Assembly (NCBI GenBank): GCA_021234155.1
Contig: JAJEKV010000059.1
Coordinates: 725,844-789,843 of the forward strand
Source: Isoetes taiwanensis
Lineage: Eukaryota > Streptophyta > Lycopodiopsida > Isoetales > Isoetaceae
Reading direction: 5' to 3'
DNA length: 64,000 nucleotides
Below are positions 10,664 through 22,420 of this stretch, in pieces. Within the stretch, counting starts at the first letter, position 1, and each line of letters opens with the position of its first letter. The notes under the pieces were generated by a model. The model ran no database searches. It was not told the DNA's origin and saw nothing but the letters and a program-made list of their open reading frames with translations. A program made the translations under genes and the position numbers.

Positions 10664-13600
10664 CTGCTGGGAAATTACCAAGCTTGTCAGCCTGCAGACA
10701 GGAGTGGGCTTACAAAAGCGGAATTAAGTTTGGAGATTTCAACATGGAGTGTTCTGTTGAACACAAGGAAGTTATATCCATTTGCCAGAGTGTTTCTCTG
10801 GTATCATCTGAGAGGAATTTGAAAAATGTTTCCTTTCAACAGAAATCTGGTTTAGAAGAAGAAGATACTGAAAATGACAAGCTGCATTTGGACTCCTCAG
10901 ATGCAGGTTCCATTGTGATTGTCCCCACACACATTGCGTTGGCAGATTACCCTAATAAGACCACCCCTTCACCAGGAAATTTGCCTGGTCCTATAAAAGA
11001 TGCAAAGCCATTGCCTGAGAATGAATTTTGTGCCCCAGGTCCAAAAGCAGACATGGACGATGAACACACTCCTGATGGCAAAACAACTGATGCAAAGGTT
11101 GTAGCTCGAGTATCAGAATGCAGATCAGAGGGAAGTAGGCGGGTGTCAAGGTGGGACCGAAGTCCAGCAAGTGAAATCTCAACACGCACTTTTGCAAGTG
11201 AAACCCCAGCACAGTGGATAGCAGGAGAGCCTTCCATTACTTTGGCACCTCACAGGTTGAAGGATGGCTTTAATGCTGAGGCAATTGAGAGAAAGTCTCC
11301 CAATGAAGAAGCGGAGAACCATCTGATGCATAATGCTGAATACAGCCACAGGGATTCAAAACAGTGGGATTTTTCATTCCAAAAAGGACGAGATCGAAGT
11401 GCTGACAGGAGGTATAGAAGGCTATATGATGAACGAGATAACGTTTCTAGTAGAGTGGCTCGGAAAGGCAATTATCGTGATGATTCTCAAAGAAAAGGTT
11501 CAGATAGATATTACAGCAGAAATTCATATGAAAGAAGTAGGTCACATGATCGTCGAAATGAAATCTCTGGCTATGCTGGTCGGAATGGTTACACAAAGCG
11601 ATCTGATCATTCTCGTAGACAGCACGATGGCAGAAACAATCGTGATTACGAGTATTCTGATAGGGACGGAAGGTACAGAAGACACTCTTCGGAGCACCGT
11701 TCAGAGGAACATAATGCCAGTGGCCAGAAGGTACACTACAACGACGACTCAAAGTCACATAATATCCCCGAGGAACCAAAGGACTTGAATCAAGAAATAG
11801 CTCCGGCTAATGCAGTTGAGATCGCTGCAGAGTCTGCTGATCAAGGTGTAGAAGATGCATCGCCAGATAATGAGGAAGGCCAGTTGTTTGATGGACCACC
11901 TCAAGATTCCATTGGATGGATATATTACGATCTGGATGGGAATTGTCAAGGGCCAATGGATCTAGAATATCTGCAGTACTTGTATGAAAGTGAGACACTA
12001 CAAAATGATCACATGGTCAATCGTTTGGGGACAAATGAATGGATCACCTTGGAGTCTGTAGTGAGGTCATCAACCTCTGGTCAATTTTCTCACACTTTGA
12101 ATAGTTCTGCTTATCAATTTGGGAAGGAGAGTTTTTTCAATGCAACAACGAACTGTGATTTTAAGGAAGCTGTACCTTTGGAACGACACGAGGCACATTC
12201 TAAAATGAAGCAAGAGATTAGTTCTTGCTGTCAAGTGGTCTCTAGGGCCGTCCTCCCCTTTGAGGACTTACATATTGACGAGAGAGTTGAAAACCTTATG
12301 CAAAATTACACATTGATCCCCGGAAAAGAAAAAGAAATAGTAAATGGTATGGTGCTAATTTTTCTGTCTTTGTCAGCTTTTCTTTTACATCTTTGCTGAA
12401 TGAATCAGGGTTCTAGCTCCTGATACATTACTTCTTTTATTGCAGAGGCATTGATGGTTGCAGGACATTCAAGTACTAAAGAAGGAGGTATAGAGGTTAC
12501 ACAACTGGTGTTTTGGCAGTGCTTTTGTTTTAGGCTGACAAGGTTCATGGTTTACAGATGCATTTCGTCCTTGGAGATATGGGGAATTTAGAATCAAAGA
12601 AGATGGATTTGAGGTCCTAGGCATAGATATAGATCCAATGCACGCAAATGCAGAAAGGCCAACAGTGACAGATGAATGGACGCATAATATGTTGTCTTAT
12701 GATGATGTCTATAGCGCTGAAGGTACATGGAGGTGGACTTCGAGAGGTGGAGATTGGAAGCTTGTTCAGTTTGACAATTTATATGGTACATTTGAAATGA
12801 ACACTGGCCATGAGAAAGGCATGTGTAGAAAGCTTGTTTTGAATGAAGGGCACCCTCTTTGTGATTTCATGCAGTTGAATTCAGTGGACCCGCGGAAGCA
12901 TTTTATAGAATCCAGCTTACAAACTGAGAAAATGACTTTTGTGCCACCTCGCTGGGCTAGTAAAGCTCAGACTGTCAGAAATATTTTCTATCCATCATCC
13001 AAGCTACAGAATTACAAAATGTTTCAAACTGATGTATTGGAAAAACCCCAGAAGGCACCCAAATCAAACAACAAATCCATGTCAAACATGGGCAAGTATC
13101 TAGTTTCGAATAAATCAACAATGCCGTCTGGCAAACTTAAGTGTCACCCCAGGAAAGTTACACAAAATCCATCAAAAGACCACATTGTGCTGCCGACTCA
13201 TGGAAATGACAGTGCTATTGAGCAGCTAACAGGAAAACCCATGAAGAGACATGAACAAGATGCAAAGGGGGGTGTTTGTCATCCGAAGGAATCAGCGTTT
13301 CGTGTAAATATTCCAACTTCTGAAGTACATGGAAAGCATGTGGGCCAATCTCCAATTATTCATGATCTGGGCTGTTCTGGATCCATGTTAGAGCCTGTAG
13401 CAAATCTCGAGGAGCATCAATCAAGGCAGCAAATGATGCCCACCTCAACTAATGACTCGGAGGTGTTAAAGGAGGGAACTATTCAAGCGAATGCTAATAT
13501 TGCTGACATCCAGGATCTTTATAAGTCCTCTATGAGCTTTGCATGTACAACTCTTCAGGAATACGTTATCAAACATTATAAGAATCAGGTAATTCCTGCT

Positions 13601-16600
13601 ACATTAACTGATCTCTTGGACATGTGGCTCAGTGGAAAGAAGTACAACACTGGTCCAACCATTGAGTCCACTGTAGCCCATTCAAGCACATTAGTACCTC
13701 ATGGGAAGACAGTAGTCAACACGAAACACCATAAGGTTGAGGATGTACCAGTTGGAGCAAATCGTGATTCAGGATCGCAGAATCATGGTGTTCGGCCTGT
13801 ATCAACAAACTCTTCTAAAAGAGTAGTTAAACATGTTGGAATTAACGATGATGAGAAATTGAAGTGTCAGAAAAAGCGACGGCTTGAACAGAGATTCAAT
13901 AGTGAAGCATTACCCCAGGGTTGTAAAATGACATGCTCAGACAATGGTGAAAGTGCTCCTGTGCCCATGGAAGTGGATACTGTTCTCAATACTGAATGTG
14001 ATGACAAACCAATCGCCCCCTCCAAAATGTCCTGGGGAAATTTGGAGAAAAACATTATTATGTCATTCTGTCAGTCCTTCCAAGGGGACTTGAAATCTAT
14101 TCTCGCCACACTAGCCACATGCAGGGCATGGCATGTTGCAGTAAAGGAATTTTTATGCAAGAAGGTCGAGTTTCTCGACTGTAGCTCCTTAAATACTCGG
14201 ATTCAAGATAGAGCTTTGGAAGCTGTACAGGTGAGTATGCTAAGTCATTTTGCATTAGTATTATTGTCTTTCTCATCGTTATTGTTTGTGGCATTTACAG
14301 GTTTTGTTAGGTTCACAGTGTAAGGTTATTATACTGAATGGATGTACATTATTGAGCCCAGAAGGAATAACTCGCTTCCTTCAACACTGTCCTTTTATTA
14401 TATTTGTGGAGGTGAGAGGGTGTTCTCATTTGAGAGAATTGAAGTCCAGATTTTTAAATGTTAAGTGGAGTTTTGATGAGGGTGCCGATGAATCTGTTGC
14501 TTCTGAGAGCGCTCTTTCTGTCAATAAGGTGGTACGTTGTAAAATGAAGGGAAATGATGCACATGCTAGGATTTCAGGAATTAAAAGACTTAGGCTGTTA
14601 CACAGCGAAGAGAATCATGATGAAGTGGCAGCGCAGATGGACCTGGACGCCGCTGATAGTACTGGCACTGAGCATGAAGTTGAATCAATTCTTCAACATG
14701 ATGATGTGAAACAATGTAAATTGCATACTTGTGCTACATCTTCCAAGGATGCTTCAGAGAATGAGGAAACAAGGTCATGCAAGCGTGGAGCTAATAATAC
14801 TACAATTTCCCAATCAAGTAGCAAGAAGGTTAAAACTTCCACCTCGAAGAAGTTATTCAAGCCAACAATAATACAGAGGCCTTCTCATGCAATAAACTGT
14901 CAACGCATGCGGATCGGTAAGACTAGCTCGGTGAAGGTCAGGGATGAGGTGCCAATTGAATTACAAAGCTTGCTTCATAAGAAGATCGGTAACATTCTAA
15001 AGGTGCTTATGAGTCATGATAAGAAGTCATTGTTAAAGGTATGTGCCTTCGTCCCTTTACTTTGCTTATTATTATTGAAATCTGAACATGTGTATATGAT
15101 TCAGACATGTGGGCAGGGTCATGCTGAGTCGGAGAAGAGTATGAACCTTGCCATTATTGAACATAGACTGGAGAAAGGTTCCTATTCAGCTGGCAAAATT
15201 GGTTTTGACGCTTTCGAGACTGATATTTTCAGAATACTGAGGCGGTTGCTAAGGTGGGTCCCCCATCCTGCATAAAAAGTTTATGTATGGTGTTCTGTAT
15301 ATATGAATATAATTTGCAACTCTTTCTTTGCAGTTCTGCAGAAAATACACCAGAGTTCCCTTTTGCGAAAGATCTTTTCAGAGTTGCATTTAATCTTTTT
15401 TTTAAGTTTAAGAAGGCTTATTTTCCTACCAACTTAAATAATAGCATAGTGCAGAAGCCCTCAAGCAAGAAGCAGCATGGGAAAGCCAAGGGTCAGAAGT
15501 CTGATAATGCAGCAATGCGGAAAGGATTTGGGAACAATATCCAGAAAGGAAAATGTGTTTCTGGAAAGAAGCGGAGAGGCTTAGATGAAACACATTGGTC
15601 AGATTCTGAAACAGAAACATCCGACGAGGACGTAGGCGAACATGAAAATGATGGGCTACACGGGTCTGATACAGAGATGGAAAGTGGGTCAGAGGGGTTC
15701 AATTGTGTATTTGAGAATGATGACATTGGTGAAATGCTGGAGTTTGGGTCTCGGGAGTGGGGTGCACGAATGACCAAAGCATCCATGGTTCCCCCCATTA
15801 CACGGAAGTACACAGTGGTTGATGACTACTGTATTGTCATAGGTGAAGATCTGGTAAGGAGGAAGATGAGGGTAGAGCTACCAGATGACTATGAGGAAAA
15901 GCTCAAGATAGCAAGAGAAAAAAGGGGCTGTGAGTACAGCCATTTAGATGTTCCTGAGATTAAAGATTATAGGCCTCGTAAAAAATTGGGCGATGAAGTG
16001 ATTGAGCAAGAGGTCTATGGAATTGAACCATACACGCATAATCTACTGTTGGATACAATGCCTGATGACACACCTATTACAGACCTTGGAAAGCAACAGT
16101 TTATTGAAGATGTCAGTGTCTTTGCTCGTGTTTCTATGTAGCTTTACTGTTAACAAACTAAAATTTGTTTTCGTTATTTTCTTTATACAGAAGTTATTAT
16201 GTGCTCTAAATAAGGAGGTTAAGCATTATACGGGAAGTAAGGCCCCTATGGAGCACTCATTGGAGTCAGTTGTACAGAGAATTCATGAAGATGCAAAGGA
16301 GTCACAAGATATGGACCTACAAGTATTTTGTCATGACCTACGGAAAAATATGAAGAGCAGGCCTAAAGAGAAATATGTAGCTTACCGCAAGGTAAATTTC
16401 AATTTGACACATGAACACTGCTTTTCTGTTATTTGCCTCTTGACATGGTTTTCTTTTCAAAACAGGGTCTTGGTGTTGTTTGTAACAAGCCTGGTGGATT
16501 TCAGAAGGACGATTTTGTGGTTGAGTTCCTTGGAGAGGTACTATTAGTCAGAATGCGTTTTTAGGTACCATGTATAGTCATATCCATACTGATCTTCAGA

Positions 16601-19107
16601 TAAGTCTGTACACCAATCAAGTAATATGGCTTGGTTGAAACTTCAGTCTGCCATAAATGTGCATATCGTGAATTTATGAGAGGCCGTTTCTTCCATACGC
16701 CAATGATCGATTAAGCTCCTGAGACATGAATTAGCACAATTTTTGTTTTGCATTATTTTACGAGGTACTATGCATTTTTTGTTAGTCAAACCATACTAAA
16801 TAGGTTTTTGCTTCTTGCTTGTAGGTTTATCCTGCTTGGAGGTGGTTTGAGAAGCAGGATGGGATACGATGCTTTCAGAAAAAAGAACGTGAACCTGCAC
16901 CAGAATTCTACAATATTTTTCTTGAGAGACCCAAGGTTGATAGATTTTGCATTTGCGTTCATGGATCTCTCGTTTCCATACTTATTTCCTTTAGTAATGC
17001 AGGGAGATGCCGCAGGTTATGATCTAGTAGTGGTTGATGCAATGCATAAGGCCAATTATGCAAGTCGTATTTGCCACTCTTGTCGGCCTAACTGTGAGGC
17101 CAAGTATGTCTCTATAATATATATATCAACATGCCTCCCTTTTTATGTTCTTGATGCCTAAATTCGTTTGCTGGCCATGCACAGGGTAACAGCAGTTAAT
17201 AATAGTTACACCATTGGCGTTTACACTTTAAGAAATATAAGTTTTGGAGAAGAACTGACTTTTGACTACAACTCCGTGACAGAGGTGCTTAGTGATTGCC
17301 TGCCTTTTAGTAAACTTCATTTGTATACAAATTTGCTCACCTTATTCTTCTTCCTTGTATTTAGAGTAAAGAGGAGTACAATTCCTCTATATGCCTTTGT
17401 GGCAGTCATGGCTGCAGGGGTAGTTATTTGAATCTTGCTGGAGCAGAAACTTTTCAGGAGGTATGGAACGATTTTATTGTGTTTGTGATTTTCTATCTGC
17501 TGACTCAAGCTTTTGACTGCAGGTTATGAAGGAGCATCATGGTATATTACAGCGCCACAAATTGCTTCTACAAGCTTGTACCGATCCTCAAATTTCTCCT
17601 GCTATTTTGGAAGAAATGAAGCAAGCTGGGGTTGGGGATTGCATGCTCTCTGGATTGCCAGACTGGCTTGTGAAGTACACATCATTGTTGGTATGTAACA
17701 TTGTTTTGAAATGGAAGGATTTTTTAGTGCTGTTATTTATATAGGCTGTGGTATTGTTTTTCAGGTAAAATTTATTGAATTTGAACGTGTTCATCTTCCT
17801 GAGGAGTTAATTAAAGGGAACAGAAAAAGAAGGAAAGAAGCAGGAGCTGAAGCATTTTATGAATTAGACAGGCTTGATGCAGAGGTGCAGGTAGACATTT
17901 TGTATGCAAGGTAACATTCTTGTTCTACATGAATTTATATCTGGTGCTTGTTTTCTGTTTTATCAGGCAGATGGTGTGCATAGTCAAAGGCTGCAGAACC
18001 TGGCAATAACGCTAGATAAGGTATGCATATAATTTTTAACTGTTTTTGGAGGGTGCAGGATTTTAAATGACATGATTGTTAATGCAGGTAAGGCACGTCC
18101 TTTCCAACCTTTTTGAAGACCCGAGAAAAGCTCCTTCGCCACTGAAGAAGGTTGAGGGTAAGGAACTTATAGCAAGAGTTTGGAAAGGAGACAACTCTAT
18201 GATAGATGAACTGCTCCGGTGCCTGGAAGTCCAGCTTTCAAAGGAAAAGCTCATTGAATTGAAAAAGAATATTCAGGATCATTATCCAGTTGGTTCAGTG
18301 AATGGTCTTAAATCCTCTCTTCTATGGTGAGCTTTTGACAGTCTTCTACCAGTCAAGCACGGTCAATCAGAAATGGCTAATTAACTGCTTTTTGTACTTT
18401 CACAGGCTTAGAGACGAACTTCTCAAGCTGTCTTCTACGGTATTGTGTCGTCATGATGCTGCCGCAGATGTTATACATATGTATGCATACACAGAATGTT
18501 TCTTTACTTCCGAGGTAACAATTAAATGACCCATAACTTTTTTGTGAGTATCAGAGTTGAAGCATATTTTAACGATATGTTGTATCAGGATTATGGCACT
18601 TATCAATCACCTACATTGGAAATAACTGCGCTTGACCTTGGTAAACAAGGTTCAGGATCATATACTTGGAATAAAACATATGGTAAAGATTATGTTCTTG
18701 GCCAGCTAATAAATTGGGAGAAACAAAATGCTGAGCCAGGCACAAATCTTTCATCTGCGCGTAAAGGCTGTCTGGTCTTACCTGACCTGTCTTCATGCTA
18801 TGCTAAAAACCAGCAGGATTTTCAGCGTGCATATGGAAAGAAGCACCGGATGTCGATGTTCAGAACAATGGTATGTAAGAGGCTGGGTTTGTACGAGTTT
18901 TTGTGTGCTAAACAATTTTGATCCTTGTAGGAACGAAGACCTGAAAAGCAGTGGCCTAAGGAGTTTTGGGAATTTAAGAGCAATAGAGGGTTATATGGAA
19001 GCCCAATGTTCGATGCAATTCAGAAAGGCACTACTGTCAATACGGAAATGATTGAGTGGTTGAAGACTCGCAACGTAGATTTTGTTGGGCCTTACGACGA
19101 CCAATGA
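10664..19107 (+). CDS. ATXR3: ATXR3/SDG2-like histone H3K4 methyltransferase (exons read by eye)
   Basis: Exons by GT/AG and frame: 10664-12346, 12446-12487, 12558-14230, 14301-15038, 15105-15253, 15334-16111, 16191-16391, 16466-16537, 16825-16935, 17003-17103, 17185-17284, 17365-17460, 17523-17690, 17765-17890, 17967-18020, 18088-18326, 18406-18514, 18589-18870, 18931-19107. They sum to about 2,300 residues, close to Arabidopsis ATXR3; the first exon is not identified. Order: Arg/Ser-rich region (about 150-370), GYF-like domain with GWIYYDLDGNCQGPM (about 415-465), a leucine-rich F-box-like stretch (about 1,160-1,230), SET from GLGVVCNKPGGF (about 1,755), RICHSCRPNCEAKVTAV, GEELTFDYNSVTE, and post-SET CLCGSHGCRG, then the conserved family C-terminal region. 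It would deposit H3K4me3 in chromatin. The reading frame is clean throughout. Confidence 0.92.
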
Positions 19108-19218
19108 CCAGGCTACAGATTTGTTTTTTGATGATTAATAACCAAATGCAGTTTTTAGCATTGACAGTGGTGTTAATCATCTCAAAACAATTCTGTTCCG
19201 CTTTGTAGGTATTGTTGG

Positions 19219-20039
19219 ATGTACATCTGTACTTATAATTATTTTCTTGTGGAAGCCCTCTTTAGAGCTCCGTTTTCTGTGTACCATTTATATTCATGGG
19301 GAGAACCCACTGTCTCAATGAGGCAATGTCAAATAATCCATGTATACATGCCTGCAGCAGGCCTTGAAATGAAAGTTTTGCGTTTGCAAGAGGATGAGTA
19401 TAAGGTGCATTGTTCATTCCAAGGTCCAAATGTAAATGAAATATTATTATGGTTATATCATGCTTTGCCTTACAGCGAATGTGGCTGGAAATGTTGGTTT
19501 CAGAACGTTGAGCACACGGTAATGTGTATCATTTTTCTCTTTTCTATATATAAATGCCTTCTCGTCTTTTCAGGAGCGGGTAGATTCTGGAATTCACAAG
19601 GGATATACTATTTTTGAAGCAGGTATAGATAACTTGGAGAATAGTTTACAGATTCATGAAAAAGGATGTTGCTCTTTTCCATCAAGAAGGCTAAGCAGCT
19701 GTATTTTTGCACATTGCATCACAGCGGGAATCATCATGCATATAATGCTTGGCCTGTGCCAAACTTATGTTTAATTTTTGTCCCATTCGAGTCTTAGTCT
19801 TATCTGTAGGCATATGATATTGATGAAGGCAATGTGGTTTTAAAATATGAAAAGTTTGAACGTACGTTTTAACAGATAAAGTGTTTTGGGACAGACTTCA
19901 TACCTTAAAGTCAGTAAAGATTGCTTATGAAGAATGTTCAGGTCTGAAGCTGCCGCATTGGGTTGAAGGAAAGGGGTTACCGATTATCAAAGAAGAGAAA
20001 TACAAGTCGATTTTGAAGTTTGATGATTCAAAACGTTAG
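19219..20039 (+). CDS. Unrecognised gene downstream of ATXR3 (partial model)
   Basis: A frame with LRLQEDEYKVHCSFQGPNVN and NEILLWLYHALPYSECGWKC joins, through a probable short intron (gt at 19,519, ag at 19,573), to ERVDSGIHKGYTIFEAGIDN. A last coding-like block reads DKVFWDRLHTLKSVKIAYEE and ends SILKFDDSKR at a TAG (20,037-20,039). The middle is disturbed: an extra A near 19,663 breaks IHEKDVALFHQEG, which is intact in copy 2. I do not recognise the family. Composition and splice signals look genuine, so it is probably a real gene with incomplete or mis-sequenced exons rather than transposon debris. It runs in the same direction as ATXR3, about 110 bases after its stop. Confidence 0.4.
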
Positions 20040-20618
20040 CATTGGACGAATTTGTCAAAAATATCATTGACTTTGGCTTTGTCTTCATCAACTTAAAACA
20101 ACTTTTTAGTTGCCAAATTCTCACGGTCTCCTATGGTTTTTATTCTCCTGTTGTTTGTATCGGCAGTTATTTTGATCAGGTGGTCATAATCAGAGGGAAA
20201 TTTTGATTCAGGTGGTCACAAGGTGTCACGATCTAAAAGATATTCCTCAAATGTAGAAACAATTCACGATTACCACCATTGACTGATTGGATGGAGAATA
20301 ACGCCCCGTCCTCTTTTTTCCTGTCTGCCTCTATTACGACAAATTCCATAGCAGATATTACTTTGGTGGACTTATTAGTCAGCTAAATTCTTCAGAGCCA
20401 TAGTATTGAAAATAGTATAAATTTATCAATAATAGTCATGATTTACACAAGTCTCCTGTAACTTGGTATGCTACATTTGAGATTCCCTTGCGTTTTGGAA
20501 AACCCAGCATATTGTGTCTTCCATAAGTCATGATTGTGATAACAAAAAATGCATTTCCTTACAAAATCCAAATAGGTAAAGCCATCACATCCATCCTTAT
20601 TTTTCACCATCTGTTTTC
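20040..20618. other. No gene seen
   Basis: AT-rich sequence, nearly identical in both tandem copies. It may be 3' flank of the preceding gene. No frame, RNA or repeat is supported. Confidence 0.4.
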
Positions 20619-20843
20619 ACATCCTTCACATCATGCTCCTGTAACCTATCAATTGACATCGTATACTAAAAACATCCTTCACATCCTTCTCCTGTAACTT
20701 ATCAATTGACATCATATACTAAAACAATGTGATCTAAGATTTGAAAAGGCAGGAGACAGAGATAGTACCCTAGGTATAAATAAATCTGATCTAAGATTTG
20801 AAAAGGCAGAAGACAGAGGTAGTACCCTAGGTGTAAATAAATC
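20619..20843 (+). repeat. Two adjacent two-unit tandem repeats
   Basis: Unit A (53 bp, acatccttcacatc...) is present twice at 20,619-20,724. Five bases later unit B (57 bp, tgatctaagatttgaaaagg...) is present twice at 20,730-20,843. Units differ by only a few bases. Both are conserved in tandem copy 2 (43,91x-44,13x), so they predate the duplication. Their adjacency suggests replication slippage around one site. Confidence 0.85.
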
Positions 20844-20896
20844 TGGTGCAGAGCTTGCATAAGATGTGAAACCGTGTGACAAGGTTAAAGTTTGTT

Positions 20897-21028
20897 GATT
20901 GGATCTCAAACCATGATAAGCTCAAGGTAAAAAGATATCAAAAGGGCAAGCCTAAGGCTTCAAAGCCCAAGCCCAAGAAATCCAAGCTCACAAATCAGGG
21001 ATTAGGGGATGACGATATACTGTCTTAA
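20897..21028 (+). CDS. Lys-rich C-terminal exon, unrecognised
   Basis: In copy 2 (44,181-44,312) this reads VDWISNHDKLKVKISKGKPK, then ASKPKPKKSKLTNQDSGDDD and ILS, followed by TAA. In copy 1 extra A residues near 20,931-20,945 and an altered base near 21,003 disrupt the frame. The basic stretch ASKPKPKKSK resembles a nuclear-localisation signal, and the acidic end GDDDILS is typical of a protein C-terminus. It may be the last exon of the unrecognised gene at 19.2-20.0 kb. No domain can be named. Confidence 0.35.
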   Translation, partial: DWISNHDKLKVKRYQKGKPKASKPKPKKSKLTNQGLGDDDILS

Positions 21029-21539
21029 TAGCGATGATGGAATTCTAACAAGGTTAGATACTCAGGATCTGTTGCCTGGCTGGAGAATCCGATGCCTCTA
21101 CAAGAAGGCCTTCTTGCCAGACTTCGGCCCCAGCCTTCTCGGACAAAAAGCTCTAAAGTCAGGCCTCGAAAATGATATTGCTCAAGAAGAAAGAAAGAAA
21201 TTCGACCTCGGATATTCTTTCACAGTATCAACGGTCACAAGTTAGAGAAGAAAAATCTCAATGCATTGACCGTTTGACCGGAATCTAGCATAGCTCTAGG
21301 GCTTGCATAAGATCCCAATCAACCAAGAGGTATCAAGGAAGATCTCAAAGCGTCTAAATGGCATTGTTTATGGAATGTCTTGCGTAATGCGCTGGAAAAG
21401 ATTCAGTATAATTTTTCGGCGACTCCGAAAGCGAAGCGGCCGGGCCTTGAGTGTGTGCGTAGAAAAAATTATACCCAGAATCTTGACAGGCGTGCATTAC
21501 GTAATACACGGATGGTTCAAATTTCCAGTTAAATTGTGA
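21029..21539. other. No gene established; copies diverge strongly
   Basis: Frames exist (for example around 21,009-21,245) but none is kept intact in both copies. Around 21,370-21,500 the copies differ at many positions (copy 2: 44,655-44,790), more than elsewhere, so both are probably corrupted here. Confidence 0.35.
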
Positions 21540-21719
21540 CACCAGGCGCCTCTTGTCCCTCTATCTTCTTGCCCTGTTCCGACAAAGTTCTTGTGGCAAA
21601 TCGTAAAATAGAGAAGCCCGGAGTGGCCATGCCACACTGAGAGCATCCAAATCCGTTGCCTTTGACCCCAAGAAAGACAAAAAAAAAAACCCAAAGTTGT
21701 TGTAGCAGAAATCGAATAG
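21540..21719 (+). CDS. Basic C-terminal exon, unrecognised
   Basis: Copy 2 keeps an open frame (44,741-45,004) ending SDKVLVANRKIEKPGVAMPH, then EEHPNPLPLTPRKTKKKKPK and VVVAEIE before a TAG. Copy 1 has the same protein but cacactgagagc for cacacgaagagc creates an in-frame TGA; this is the CG-type error seen across the window. The PRKTKKKKPK stretch looks like a nuclear-localisation signal. The family is not recognised. Confidence 0.35.
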
Positions 21720-22119
21720 TCGGCAAGCTCTGATGGCTTAGTGCAGATCAGATCTGGAGCAGAACAAACAATTATACTATTAAAGCTTGGACCTTAGCAT
21801 AAAAATAGAAGTAGAAGGGGTCGTTTTTCTACCTGCAGGTATTGCTGAGGAAAGGCAACTAACAGAGTCACAATCACAACATCTGTAGTTTCTGCAACAG
21901 TTGCATAGTAGCTTGCATGGAATGTAGATACTGAAACTACCTCTTTTCCCTCACTCAAAAGCTCTGTTCTTCATGCTATATTATAAAAACTATGGCTCTG
22001 TTCTTCATGCTATTATCATATCCGACCTCTGCAAATGGGCTGAGCCCTTGTTTCTTTGCTGTGGCGACGAAGCTCTTGATGCAAATGGGATCTGCAATTC
22101 TAGCTAAAGGCTATCCTCA
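21720..22119. other. No gene seen
   Basis: No supported coding region, RNA or repeat. The right part may belong to the decayed retrotransposon whose integrase debris follows. Confidence 0.35.
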
Positions 22120-22420
22120 ATTGTCACGTGTGGGAGGCAAAACACTTAGGGACTTAATTTAGATTTTATACGGTCGGAGGTGCACCTAATTGCAGTCACA
22201 ACATTAGAATGCGAGGCATGTCATTTTGCTAGAGAATTGCAAGCCTCATTTCCTACCAAGTATTAATCTATTACACTCTGATTCGTGTTACAACTTGATA
22301 ATTTTGTGGTCATAGTTGATGACTACAGTAGTTATTTGGGTATTGCTGCTTGAAGACCAAGGACCAAGCATTACCTACAGACGTGAATGCTATGAATAGC
22401 CAGTTAGCTTTGAAGAAAGA
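22120..22420 (+). mobile_element. Decayed LTR-retrotransposon integrase fragment
   Basis: Broken frames read RVGGKTLRDLI, YWPEVHP (clear in copy 2), CEACHFARELQKPHFLPS, then VVIVDDYSSYLGIA and KTKDQA. A C-x2-C zinc segment, then a D-D-Y-S-x-Y block and K-T-K-D-x-A, is the order found at the start of Ty1-copia and Ty3-gypsy integrase cores. Stops and frameshifts interrupt it, and no LTR, reverse transcriptase or protease is visible nearby. The copy-2 equivalent is at about 45,413-45,713. Confidence 0.55.

Noticed and set aside
20712-20909. Minus-strand frame with internal repeat LFIPRVLSLSPAFSNLRS
   Set aside because: The protein repeat only reflects the 57-bp DNA tandem repeat, which is a multiple of three.
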